From the NCBI GenBank assembly GCA_964402175.1, contig CAYOBN010000159.1, positions 1 to 8,203 on the forward strand: a stretch of 8,203 nt of DNA. Reading direction: 5' to 3'. A program made the translations under genes and the position numbers. The notes below the pieces were generated by a model, which saw only the letters and a list, made by a program, of their open reading frames with translations, made no database searches and was not told the DNA's origin. The DNA is from JAWKUK01 sp964402175 (GTDB taxonomy: Bacteria; Planctomycetota; UBA1135; GCA-002686595). Below, piece by piece: positions 1-6,543 of the stretch (positions are counted from its first letter, which is position 1; each line of letters starts with the position of its first letter).

Positions 1-27
1 GGTGCGCTCGCCGCGTGCCGCGCCGCA

Positions 28-49
28 AAGTCGTACCTGGTACCGTTCG
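28..49 (-). repeat. Solo copy of a 22-bp intergenic repeat, downstream of torD
   Basis: These 22 bases are the exact reverse complement of 8153-8174. The core is an 11-bp odd dyad, GTACC-T-GGTAC, at 33-43. Similarity continues weakly outwards on both copies through a GCGGCG run. The inner flank GATTC (49-53) also matches 8093-8097 beside the third copy. The copy starts about 30 nt past the torD stop. Read along torD transcription, it has the same sequence and orientation as the copy after uxaA. That placement suggests a 3'-end element (REP-like or terminator-associated) rather than coding sequence. Its family is not recognised. Confidence 0.75.
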
Positions 50-66
50 ATTCACACTCCTAGCGG

Positions 67-79
67 CGGCTCCAAGCCG
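67..79 (-). terminator. Small hairpin immediately after the torD stop (weak)
   Basis: CGGCT-CCA-AGCCG forms a 5-bp stem with a 3-nt loop, directly next to the torD stop codon. No T-rich tract follows in the direction of transcription, so it is at best part of an untypical terminator. The repeat at 28-49 lies just beyond it. The hairpin could have arisen by chance in such GC-rich sequence. Confidence 0.25.
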
Positions 80-691
80 TCAACCCGTCAACCGCGTCGC
101 CGAGAGCGCCTCGATCAACTCCCGCGTCGCGCGGGCGACCGAGCTGTAGAAGCCCGAGCCGTTTGCGATGCGCTCCAGCGGGCGCGCGGCCCAGCTCAAG
201 TGATCCGCCGCGACGACGTCCGCGACCGCCGGGTGCTGCGCCGCAGCGGCGGCCCACAGCAGGAGCACCGCGCCCAAGTGGTCGAGCGGAGCGCCGCGGG
301 CGGCGCTCGCATCGTGCTCGAAACCCGCGAGCAGCGCCAGGTCCGCGAGGCGTTCGGCGGCGCGGCCTTCGTAGCGGCCTTCTTCCCAGAGCGACTGCAC
401 GGGCGGGGCGCCTCCGCGCGGCGCGAGCAGCGCCGCGTAGAACTCGGTGGCCAGCCCGTCGAGGTGCTCCTTGCCCGCAGCGCTCTCGGGATCGCAGTCC
501 GGGACCTCGACACCCAGCGCCGCGAGCGCATCCGCGAGCTCGGGGCTCTGCAGTTGCGCCAGGCGCTCTGCGTCGAGCTCGAACAACAGGAGCCCACCGA
601 AGAGCTGCGCCGCGCCAGCGAGCGCGGCGAGCTCTTCGGCCTGGAGCTCCACATCCGCGGCGTTCGGTCGGTCGTGTGCGTCCTCCGTCAC
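80..691 (-). CDS. TorD/DmsD/NarJ-family molybdoenzyme chaperone
   Basis: This is a 203-aa cytoplasmic chaperone, the usual TorD size, expected to bind the Tat signal and apo-form of the neighbouring molybdoenzyme until the cofactor is inserted. The protein is all-helical and alanine/leucine-rich. Family-typical stretches are EFYAALLAP followed by PPVQSLW (about residues 83-102), LDHLGAVLLLW (136-146), and DHLSWAARPLERI then GFYSSVARATRELI (163-193). These match the TorD pattern of a Tyr/Phe-Tyr segment, a D-H-hydrophobic helix and a C-terminal FY..la..t motif. The start is GTG at 691-689, overlapping the TGA of the oxidoreductase as GTGA. AGAAGG lies 4 nt upstream. The overlap implies translational coupling. 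The frame stays open further upstream, but that part is a shadow of the oxidoreductase. Family assignment is firm; the exact client is inferred from adjacency. Confidence 0.87.
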   Translation of the reverse strand: MTEDAHDRPNAADVELQAEELAALAGAAQLFGGLLLFELDAERLAQLQSPELADALAALGVEVPDCDPESAAGKEHLDGLATEFYAALLAPRGGAPPVQSLWEEGRYEGRAAERLADLALLAGFEHDASAARGAPLDHLGAVLLLWAAAAAQHPAVADVVAADHLSWAARPLERIANGSGFYSSVARATRELIEALSATRLTG

Positions 692-3429
692 GTCACCTTC
701 TTCACGGTTACGACCGTGTCGTTGAACGCCTGCTGACCGGAGACCGGGTCGGCCATGATCGGCAGGACGTGGTTCTGCGCCCAGCCGTTGCCGCGGTTCT
801 TGACCCAGCGCTTCGGATCGCCGCCAGAGCGGTCCTCCCACCACATGTTGCGTTCCCAGTCCGGGTCGCGGTAGCCGGCCATGTCCATGCCCGCGGCGCG
901 CTCGCCGACGTCACGTGTGCCCTGGATCCCGCGCGCGACGTTGGTGTACTCCCAATGTCCGAGCGAGTTCGAGATCGCGATGGCTTTGGGATGCACTCCC
1001 GGTGTGATCCACACCGGCAAGCGCAGCTTGCGCTGCACTTCCCCCGAGCCCAGGCCGAGCCCCGGCGTCAGCTTCGCCAGCGTCAGCGAGCGGTAACCCG
1101 TGAGCTCGACGAAGTCGCCGTCCTGCAGCCCGAAGCGGCGCGCGGTCTCCGGGTGGATCCACGCGGGGTTCGAGTGCACGATCTCGGAGAGCCACTTCAG
1201 GTTGGCCGTCCGTCCGTGGTTGTGCACGGCCCACTTGAACGAGGTCATCACGAGCTGGTCCTCGGCGAGGTGCTCGTGCTCTTCGATCGGCACGTACTGC
1301 GGCCACGGCGAGAGGTCGTACTCGTGACCCTTGTGGTGGCTCGAGCGGTTCTTGCCCTTCGAGTTCGCGATCGCCGTCAGCGCGGACGTGTCCGCGTTGC
1401 GACCGGTCAACGCCACGAAGTCCGAGCGGACTTCGAGCTTGCGGCTCGGCGTCTTGAAGCCGACGACGGGTGCGCCGCGATGCACGATCCCGATGCCCTT
1501 GCCGTCCTTCGTGATGATGCCGGTCGCGGGATCCGTGACAGAGCCCTCGAGCTCCTTCGCGGAGAGCCGCTTCAGGTACGGCGTGTAGTAGGGCTCTTCG
1601 GCTGGGTCCTCGAAAGCGCCCTCGCGCGCTAGGCGCGCCATCGGCGACGGGTCCACCGCAGGGTCGTGGGGGAGCGGCGCGACCCACGCTGCGATGTAGT
1701 CCTCGACCGGCATCTGCGGGTACTGCGCCGCGCGCTCGCCTCCGACCCGCCGCAGCAGCTCAGGAAAGATCTCGCGCACGTCCTTGGCTTCGCCCAGCGC
1801 AGGCACGATGGGGCGCCGCACGGAGAGGTACGGCTTCAGGTTGTACGCGCCGCGGGCATCGACGTCCCAGCGCTCGAGGTAGGTCGTCCACGGCAGCACC
1901 ATGTCCGCCATCGCGCCGGTCTCGTTCAGGAACGGGTTGATGCAGACGTGGAACTCGATGGCGCTCTCGTCGAGCAGCACGCTCTCCGTGACGTCCATCT
2001 CGGGCCACGTCAGCGGCGAGTCCAGGTTGTAGGTCATGTAGACCTGCAGGTGGGCGCGCTTCGACTTCAGGTACCAGTAGACGATCTCGCCCACCTTCAT
2101 CGAGTTCCAGACGTTCGCCAGCGCGAACTCCGGCGGATCGGCCAGCAGCGAAGGAGTCTTGGACTTCGCCGGACCCGCGGGCGGCTTGAAGCGCTTGCTG
2201 TCGGTGGCGCCCGTGAACATCCAGCACCAGCCACCCGGGCGGCCGACGCTACCCACGAGCACATTGAGCAAGATGATCGCGCGGTCGTTCCAGTAGCCGT
2301 TGATGTGCGCCGACGAACCGCGGTTGCAGAGGGTCGTCGCGTGGGGCGCCGCCGCTGCGAACTCACGCGCGATGCGCCGGATGTCGGCGGCGGGCACCGT
2401 CGAGACCGACTCGGCCCAATCCGCCGTGTACGGCGCGAGCACCTCGCGCAGCTCCGCGATCGAGCAGTTCATCCAATCGGTGAGGAAGGCCTCGTCGTGC
2501 AGGCCCTCGGCGAGGATCGTGTGGCACATCGCCAGCGCGATCGCGCCGTCGGTCCCCGGCGCCGGCATGAAGAACTCGTCGGAGTTGCCGGCGGTGTTCG
2601 ACATGCGCACATCGAACGTGACGAGCTTCGCGCCGTTCTGGAAGCGGCCGCGCTGGATGCGCAGAGCCCCCGCGACGTGGCCCTGGTGCGCCTCGAACAT
2701 GTTGGAACCGAAGTTCAGGATGTACTTCGAGCGCTCGAAGTCTCCGAGGTCCCAGTCTGCCTCGAACAGGTACGTCAGGTTCGCCGCGCGGCGCGCGGCG
2801 GAGCACAACCCGCGGTGGTTCAGGTGAGTATTGGTGTCGAGCGCCGCGAGGAAGTTGCTGACCGCGTCAGGCGTGCGGTTGCGGCCTTGGTGGAAGCCGA
2901 ACTCCTCGGGTTTGCCGGACTCCTGCACCTTGCGCAGCCGCGCTGCGATCTCGTCGTAGGCTTCGTCCCAGGTGATGCGACGCCACTGGCCGCCCCCGCG
3001 CTTGCCGACCCGCTTGATCGGGTAGAGCAGGCGCTCGGGGTGGTACTGGTGGTTCAGCGCCGCCTGGCCGCGCGCGCAGAGGCGCCCCTGCGAGTTCGGG
3101 TCGTTGGGGTTGCCCTCGACCTTCAGGATTCGGCCGTCTTTGACGAGGCCCGTGATGCCGCACACGGTCGAGCAGAGCTGGCACATGCTGTGCACCCGCT
3201 CGACGTCTTTGTATTTGTCGGGGTCCGGAAAGCGTGTCTTCTTGTTCGGGCCCGGCAGCGCACAGACGCCTGGGGCCTTGGCTTCGTACGGCTTACCGGC
3301 GCGCGCGCGCCAAACAGCCGCGTTCTCCGCCGCCGTGGGGATCCGTCGCTCGCTCTGGCTTTGCGCCAGGGGCGCGGCGGCGAAGAGCGCGCCGAGTCGC
3401 AGGAATGCGCGTCGATCGCTGCGTCGCAT
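688..3429 (-). CDS. Tat-exported molybdopterin (Mo-bisPGD) oxidoreductase, catalytic subunit
   Basis: This 913-aa protein belongs to the DMSO-reductase superfamily, in the broad polysulfide/thiosulfate/tetrathionate/arsenate reductase-like group. The N-terminus MRRSDRRAFLRLGALFAAAP is a twin-arginine signal. A [4Fe-4S] motif follows: C83, C86, C90 (CQLCSTVC) and C118 (GRLCARG). C209 in NHRGLCSAARR is the probable Mo ligand. ILNFGSN (about 237-243) and LVGSVGRPGG are typical of the pterin-binding domains. The C-terminal region from about residue 720 (LVMTSFKWAVHNHG; HPETARRFGLQDGDFVELTG; GHWEYTN) is the molybdopterin-dinucleotide-binding domain. The start at 3429 was chosen because AGGAGG lies 9 nt upstream, it is one base after the stop of the Fe-S subunit gene, and the Tat signal begins there; in-frame ATGs at 3453 and 3468 fall inside that upstream gene. 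Sequence alone does not show substrate or direction. Confidence 0.92.
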   Translation of the reverse strand: MRRSDRRAFLRLGALFAAAPLAQSQSERRIPTAAENAAVWRARAGKPYEAKAPGVCALPGPNKKTRFPDPDKYKDVERVHSMCQLCSTVCGITGLVKDGRILKVEGNPNDPNSQGRLCARGQAALNHQYHPERLLYPIKRVGKRGGGQWRRITWDEAYDEIAARLRKVQESGKPEEFGFHQGRNRTPDAVSNFLAALDTNTHLNHRGLCSAARRAANLTYLFEADWDLGDFERSKYILNFGSNMFEAHQGHVAGALRIQRGRFQNGAKLVTFDVRMSNTAGNSDEFFMPAPGTDGAIALAMCHTILAEGLHDEAFLTDWMNCSIAELREVLAPYTADWAESVSTVPAADIRRIAREFAAAAPHATTLCNRGSSAHINGYWNDRAIILLNVLVGSVGRPGGWCWMFTGATDSKRFKPPAGPAKSKTPSLLADPPEFALANVWNSMKVGEIVYWYLKSKRAHLQVYMTYNLDSPLTWPEMDVTESVLLDESAIEFHVCINPFLNETGAMADMVLPWTTYLERWDVDARGAYNLKPYLSVRRPIVPALGEAKDVREIFPELLRRVGGERAAQYPQMPVEDYIAAWVAPLPHDPAVDPSPMARLAREGAFEDPAEEPYYTPYLKRLSAKELEGSVTDPATGIITKDGKGIGIVHRGAPVVGFKTPSRKLEVRSDFVALTGRNADTSALTAIANSKGKNRSSHHKGHEYDLSPWPQYVPIEEHEHLAEDQLVMTSFKWAVHNHGRTANLKWLSEIVHSNPAWIHPETARRFGLQDGDFVELTGYRSLTLAKLTPGLGLGSGEVQRKLRLPVWITPGVHPKAIAISNSLGHWEYTNVARGIQGTRDVGERAAGMDMAGYRDPDWERNMWWEDRSGGDPKRWVKNRGNGWAQNHVLPIMADPVSGQQAFNDTVVTVKKVT

Positions 3430-3430
3430 G

Positions 3431-4363
3431 TCAGCGGCCCTCCTGCGCAGCATCCGAGGTGGTCTCACCCGGGTGGGGGACGCGAGCGTGCGGCGGGGTC
3501 GACTCGCGCCACTCGTACACGGAGTACGCGTCGGGGTGGTAACTCTGCCCTTCGCCGGGGACCTTGTCCGCCCAGGCGGCGATCGGGTGGGCTTCGTCCG
3601 TCGCGAACCACATCCGCGGTTCCGTGCCTTTGTCCTCGCGCAGTCGGCCGATGTGCCCGTCGGCTTCGAGCTCAGCCTTCAGGCGCGCGACCTTCGAGTC
3701 CGGATCGTTCAGATCGCCGAAGGCCAACGCCTCGCTCGGACAGGTGGCGACGCAGGCGGGGTCCATACCCACGTCGACGCGGTGGGTGCAGTTGTGGCAT
3801 TTCACCGCCTGGTTGGCGACGGGATCGATGTAGATCGCGCCGTAGGGGCAGGCCTCCTTGCAGCTCGCGTGGCCCGAGCACAGGTCGTAGTTCACCTGCA
3901 CCGTGCCGCCAGAGCCCTTGTGCAGCGCGCCGCACGGGCAAGCTTTGATGCACGGCGCGTCTTCGCAGTGCTGGCACGCCATCGGGATCATGATGCGCGC
4001 GTACTGGCCTGCGCCCACCGCGAGCCCCGCGGGCCGCGGCGCTTCGTGGTAGATCGTCTGCCGCATGTAGTGCCCGAGGGGCACGTCGTTCTCGGCTTTG
4101 CACGCGACCTCGCACGCGTGGCAGCCGAAGCAGCGCCGCGTGTCGACGACCCAGCCGTAGCGTTTGCCGTCGTCGGGCGCGGTCATGCGCTCGCGCCAAT
4201 GCTCCTCCGGCAGGAAGAGGCCCTCGGTGGTCGTCTCCTTCGTCGTCGCGCAGGAGGCGGCTGCTGCGGCGCCCAGAACGGCGCCCCCGGTCAGCAGCGT
4301 GCGTCGGTCCAGCCCGGCCTCAGTTTGCGCCTGGGGGTGCTGCTCGCTTCGTTCGGCATCCAT
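3431..4363 (-). CDS. Tat-exported ferredoxin-type electron-transfer subunit (PsrB/TtrB/HmcB-like)
   Basis: This 310-aa protein should relay electrons to or from the molybdoenzyme encoded one base downstream. LDRRTLLTGGAVLGAAAAAS (18-37) is a twin-arginine signal; C38 follows in an AASC context that could be a weak lipobox. Four ferredoxin-type cluster motifs follow: C78/C81/C84/C88, C130/C133/C138/C142, C162/H165/C168/C172, and C189/C192/C204/C208 with the 11-residue spacing typical of the family. The third motif reads CSGHASCKEACPYGA, so its second ligand position is His, not Cys. The C-terminal 100 residues lack cysteines and may dock on the catalytic subunit. ATG at 4363 has AAGGA 10 nt upstream and puts the RR near residue 20; the frame extends to 4513, but that part looks non-coding. 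No membrane-anchor gene accompanies it. Confidence 0.9.
   Translation of the reverse strand: MDAERSEQHPQAQTEAGLDRRTLLTGGAVLGAAAAASCATTKETTTEGLFLPEEHWRERMTAPDDGKRYGWVVDTRRCFGCHACEVACKAENDVPLGHYMRQTIYHEAPRPAGLAVGAGQYARIMIPMACQHCEDAPCIKACPCGALHKGSGGTVQVNYDLCSGHASCKEACPYGAIYIDPVANQAVKCHNCTHRVDVGMDPACVATCPSEALAFGDLNDPDSKVARLKAELEADGHIGRLREDKGTEPRMWFATDEAHPIAAWADKVPGEGQSYHPDAYSVYEWRESTPPHARVPHPGETTSDAAQEGR
3439..3444 (-). promoter_or_regulatory. Shine-Dalgarno of the oxidoreductase gene
   Basis: AGGAGG on the minus strand lies 9 nt before the ATG at 3429 and inside the last codons of the Fe-S subunit gene. It decides among three in-frame ATGs (3429, 3453, 3468) in favour of the shortest protein, which begins directly at the Tat signal. 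Confidence 0.75.
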
Positions 4364-4606
4364 CGAACACGTGTCCTTCGGGCCCTCCGGGGCGGACGGC
4401 GGTACAGGAGCGAGCGGCGGCTTCAAGGCCGCGGGGTCGAGGTGGAGGGCGCGGTGAGGAAGTGCTCTCGAACCGCGCGAGCCGGACACGCCGCCACTCG
4501 CAGCGGGGGTCACCAGAAGCCGCGCCGCACAACGCTGTGGGCGAGGTTCATGGTGGGGGGCGGCGTGGCGCGCACGGAAGGAGTCTGCGCGCAGTCCCCC
4601 CGGACG
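4364..4606 (-). other. 243-nt spacer between rnc and the oxidoreductase operon; presumed promoter region
   Basis: I see no gene here. Next to the Fe-S subunit start are AAGGA (4374-4378) and an ACACGTGT palindrome. On the minus strand a loose TTGAAG / TACCGC pair about 16 nt apart (around 4400-4430) is a weak promoter candidate. GCGGC-CTTGAA-GCCGC in the same area can form a 5-bp hairpin. A CTGCGCGCAG palindrome lies just after the rnc stop, without a T tract. The gap, compared with the tight spacing of the next three genes, suggests the operon has its own promoter here. That is inference. Confidence 0.4.
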
Positions 4607-5299
4607 TCAAGGCTGGGGCGACGGCGCGCCCCCATCGAGCTCCAGCAGCGCTTCGCAGGCCGCCCAGCTCTCCGCCTCTTTCATCGTGCGACCCCAGGCC
4701 GGCGCAAAGGCGCGTGTGCCGATGCGCGCCCGCACGAGGAACGCGCGGGTGTTGTCGTCGCCGCGGCGCTCGACGAGCTCGTAGGTCGGCGGTACGCCGA
4801 ACTCGCGCTGGCTGCGCTCCTGCAGGCCCTGCTTGGGCACGGCCTCGTCCTTGCGCGCGCGGGCCTCTTCGAGCTCCACGGCCAGGGTGCGCAACGTGAA
4901 CTCACGCGCCGCTTCGAGCCCGCCGTCGAGGTAGATCGCGCCGACGATGGCCTCGAAGAGGTTCGCCATGATCGCGCGCGACGGCTCGCGCTGCGCGAGG
5001 CCGCGGCCGAGCCGAGCCGCGAGTGCCAGGTCGAGCCGGCGCGCCGCGTCCGCGAGCGCCTTGCGCGAAACGACGGCGGCTTTCATCTCCGTCAGCTTGC
5101 CCTCGGCGTGACGCTCGGGATCGCCGTACAGCTCCTCGGCGATCACGAGGTCCAGCACCGTGTCGCCGAGGAACTCGAGCCGCTCGTTGTCGCGTCGCCC
5201 GGCCTGCGTCGAGATCCCCGCCGAAGCGTGGGTCAACGCCAGCTCGAGCAGCGCGGGGTCACGGAAGGAGTACGCGAGGCGGGTCTCGACGGGGTGCAT
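4607..5299 (-). CDS. rnc: Ribonuclease III
   Basis: This 230-aa endonuclease cleaves double-stranded RNA in rRNA and mRNA processing. The catalytic domain (about 1-145) carries the family signature NERLEFLGDTVLDLVIAEELY (38-58), with E42 and D46, and a second active-site motif MANLFEAIVGAIYLDGG (111-127), with E116. The position usually occupied by Asp in the second motif is N113. A double-stranded-RNA-binding domain follows (about 158-221: LQERSQREFGVPPTYELV, then F-rich strands and KEAESWAACEALLEL). The length matches typical bacterial RNase III. ATG at 5299 begins the conserved first helix (MHPVETRLAYSF...); longer in-frame starts would run into the secreted-protein gene. Its possible ribosome site GGAAGG (5311-5316) lies within a strong leader hairpin. 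It may be cotranscribed with the secreted protein upstream. Confidence 0.95.
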   Translation of the reverse strand: MHPVETRLAYSFRDPALLELALTHASAGISTQAGRRDNERLEFLGDTVLDLVIAEELYGDPERHAEGKLTEMKAAVVSRKALADAARRLDLALAARLGRGLAQREPSRAIMANLFEAIVGAIYLDGGLEAAREFTLRTLAVELEEARARKDEAVPKQGLQERSQREFGVPPTYELVERRGDDNTRAFLVRARIGTRAFAPAWGRTMKEAESWAACEALLELDGGAPSPQP

Positions 5300-5304
5300 G
5301 GCGA

Positions 5305-5337
5305 GGGAGGCCTTCCAGGGTACCCGAAGGCCCTCCC
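5305..5337 (-). promoter_or_regulatory. Stem-loop in the rnc leader / after the upstream stop
   Basis: GGGAG-GCCTTC (5305-5315 on the plus strand) pairs with GAAGGC-(C)-CTCCC (5326-5337): 11 base pairs with one bulged C and a 10-nt loop. It fills most of the 44-nt gap between the secreted-protein stop (5344) and the rnc ATG (5299), ending 5 nt before the ATG. It contains the only Shine-Dalgarno-like GGAAGG. It could terminate the upstream gene, although no T tract follows, or control rnc translation. E. coli rnc is autoregulated by RNase III cleavage of a leader stem-loop, so similar control is possible here. Confidence 0.55.
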
Positions 5338-5343
5338 GCGCCG

Positions 5344-6402
5344 TCACTGCCAGGTCAGCGCCAGCCCGTCCGTGAAGTTCGAGGTCGGGACGGGATTCGC
5401 GTCCCGGTACCAGGCCTGGAAGCTCCACGTCTCGCCGACGGCCGCGGCGACGGTGCCGGTTGCGGTCGGCATCTGCGTCAGATCGATGCGCAGGCGCCCC
5501 TGGCCCTGGCTGCTCGCGGCGAAGATGTTGCCTTGGTAGCGCCCGATCGCGCCGCTGAGGCAGAGGTTGCCTTGGCTGTTGCCCGGGTTGGCGATGAACC
5601 CCTGGGTGCGCCCGGTCAGGAAGAAGCCGAACGAGCCCGGGGGCAGACCGCCAGCGATCAGCTCGACGTCGTTGCGGGCGAGCTCGATCGAGCCGACGCC
5701 GCCCATGACGGCTGAGCTGCCGGTCGAGTTCGGCACCGCCGGTCCGCAGTAGTTCGTCGTGAAGACCTGCTGCACGAGCTGGATCTCGTCCAGGTCGTGG
5801 AACGCCGCCGTGTTCTGCGTGAAGCCGCGCAGCGCGAAGCCACCCGGTGCAAGGAACGTCGTCGCGGTGTAGGGGATCTGCGCCAGCACGTTCGTGCCGA
5901 GCTCGTCGAAGAGCGTCACGCGCGCTTCACCCGTGTTACGCCAGTCGATCTCGAGCAGGTACCAGGTGTCCTGCTGGATCGGCGCCGCCGCGGAGGCCAA
6001 CGTCACGAACGACACCGTCCCGGTGAAGCCGGTGACCGACTGCAAGAGGATCTGGTTGCTGTTGGGGGCGAAGGTCGCGCAGAGCGCGCGGTCGACGTCG
6101 GCCCCGATGCCGAAGTACGAACGCCCGAACTGGACCTGCGAAGTGGCGGTGCCGCGCGAGCGCACCGCGGCCCGGTACGCGCTGTTCGGGTTCGAGACGA
6201 GGTCGAGCCGACCGCGCCACGCCGCGTTGCCCGCGGTCTGGCGGAACTGGGCGCCGAACGCGCCGGCGCGCGCGGCGTCAGCGGTGAGGTCGAGGGTGTC
6301 CATGCCCAGGTTGAGGGCCGGCCAGAGGGCTTCGGAGCCGTGGTCGAAGTTCTCGACCGGGAGCTGTGCGAGGGCAGCGAGCGCGAGGGTGCAGAGCAAC
6401 AT
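5344..6402 (-). CDS. Secreted beta-rich protein with planctomycete-type C-terminal module; function unknown
   Basis: This 352-aa protein is predicted to be exported. It starts with a short hydrophobic segment, MLLCTLALAALAQLP, likely a minimal signal peptide lacking the usual basic residues. Residues about 16-212 (VENFDHGSEALWPALNLGMD ... HDLDEIQLVQQ) have alternating hydrophobic strands and the WYLLEIDWRNTGEARVTLFD pattern of LamG/concanavalin-like jelly-roll domains. From C219 (NYCGPAVPNSTG) a second module runs to the end, with FGFFLTGRTQGF, SQGNLCLSGAIGRYQG, LRIDLTQMP and a closing SFQAWYRDANP...TSNFTDGLALTW. I recall this module from many secreted proteins of some Planctomycetota. C219 and C281 may form a disulfide. 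ATG at 6402 is the only reasonable start near the hydrophobic segment; no Shine-Dalgarno is visible. No enzyme motif is recognised; a cell-surface or binding role is a guess. Confidence 0.85.
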   Translation of the reverse strand: MLLCTLALAALAQLPVENFDHGSEALWPALNLGMDTLDLTADAARAGAFGAQFRQTAGNAAWRGRLDLVSNPNSAYRAAVRSRGTATSQVQFGRSYFGIGADVDRALCATFAPNSNQILLQSVTGFTGTVSFVTLASAAAPIQQDTWYLLEIDWRNTGEARVTLFDELGTNVLAQIPYTATTFLAPGGFALRGFTQNTAAFHDLDEIQLVQQVFTTNYCGPAVPNSTGSSAVMGGVGSIELARNDVELIAGGLPPGSFGFFLTGRTQGFIANPGNSQGNLCLSGAIGRYQGNIFAASSQGQGRLRIDLTQMPTATGTVAAAVGETWSFQAWYRDANPVPTSNFTDGLALTWQ

Positions 6403-6543
6403 GGTTTGCCGACTTGTGTTGAGGCTGGGTACGCAGGCGCGGAGGACCGGGAGCCAGAGACCCCGGCGCGCGCCACAGCAGGCCCTTGGATCCTGCGCTC
6501 GATTCCGGTTTCCCGCCAGGCCGCGCGCTACCTTTTCCGGCCT
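6403..6543. promoter_or_regulatory. 141-nt divergent intergenic region
   Basis: It separates the divergent starts of the secreted-protein gene (minus) and the dehydratase gene (plus), so it should hold both promoters. On the plus strand TACCTT at 6529-6534 is a possible -10 hexamer ending 9 nt before the ATG at 6544, without a convincing -35. That spacing would give a leaderless or very short-leader transcript. Neither gene has a clear Shine-Dalgarno. No promoter is evident on the minus strand. Confidence 0.35.

Noticed and set aside
163..1632. Long plus-strand open frame (489 codons)
   Set aside because: Arg/Pro/Ala-rich translation without domain character, antisense to the well-supported torD and oxidoreductase genes; a GC-rich shadow frame.
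1666..3948. Plus-strand open frame of 760 codons
   Set aside because: Lies antisense to the oxidoreductase and Fe-S subunit genes, whose motifs are unambiguous; composition is typical of a shadow frame.
4576..4602. CTGCGCGCAG palindrome after rnc as an intrinsic terminator
   Set aside because: The palindrome leaves little loop, flanking pairs are broken, and no T tract follows.
5403..5415. GGTACC-containing sites inside genes (also near 2070 and 5957) as further repeat copies
   Set aside because: They encode Trp-Tyr pairs (TGGTACC) in frame and lack the second half of the dyad and the repeat flanks.
3104..5539. Plus-strand open frame of 811 codons
   Set aside because: Runs antisense across three genes (oxidoreductase, Fe-S subunit, rnc) and has no recognisable domain.
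5797..6543. N-terminal extension of the dehydratase frame
   Set aside because: It overlaps the secreted-protein gene antisense and adds about 250 residues with no family similarity; UxaA-type proteins are about 500 aa, matching the 6544 start.
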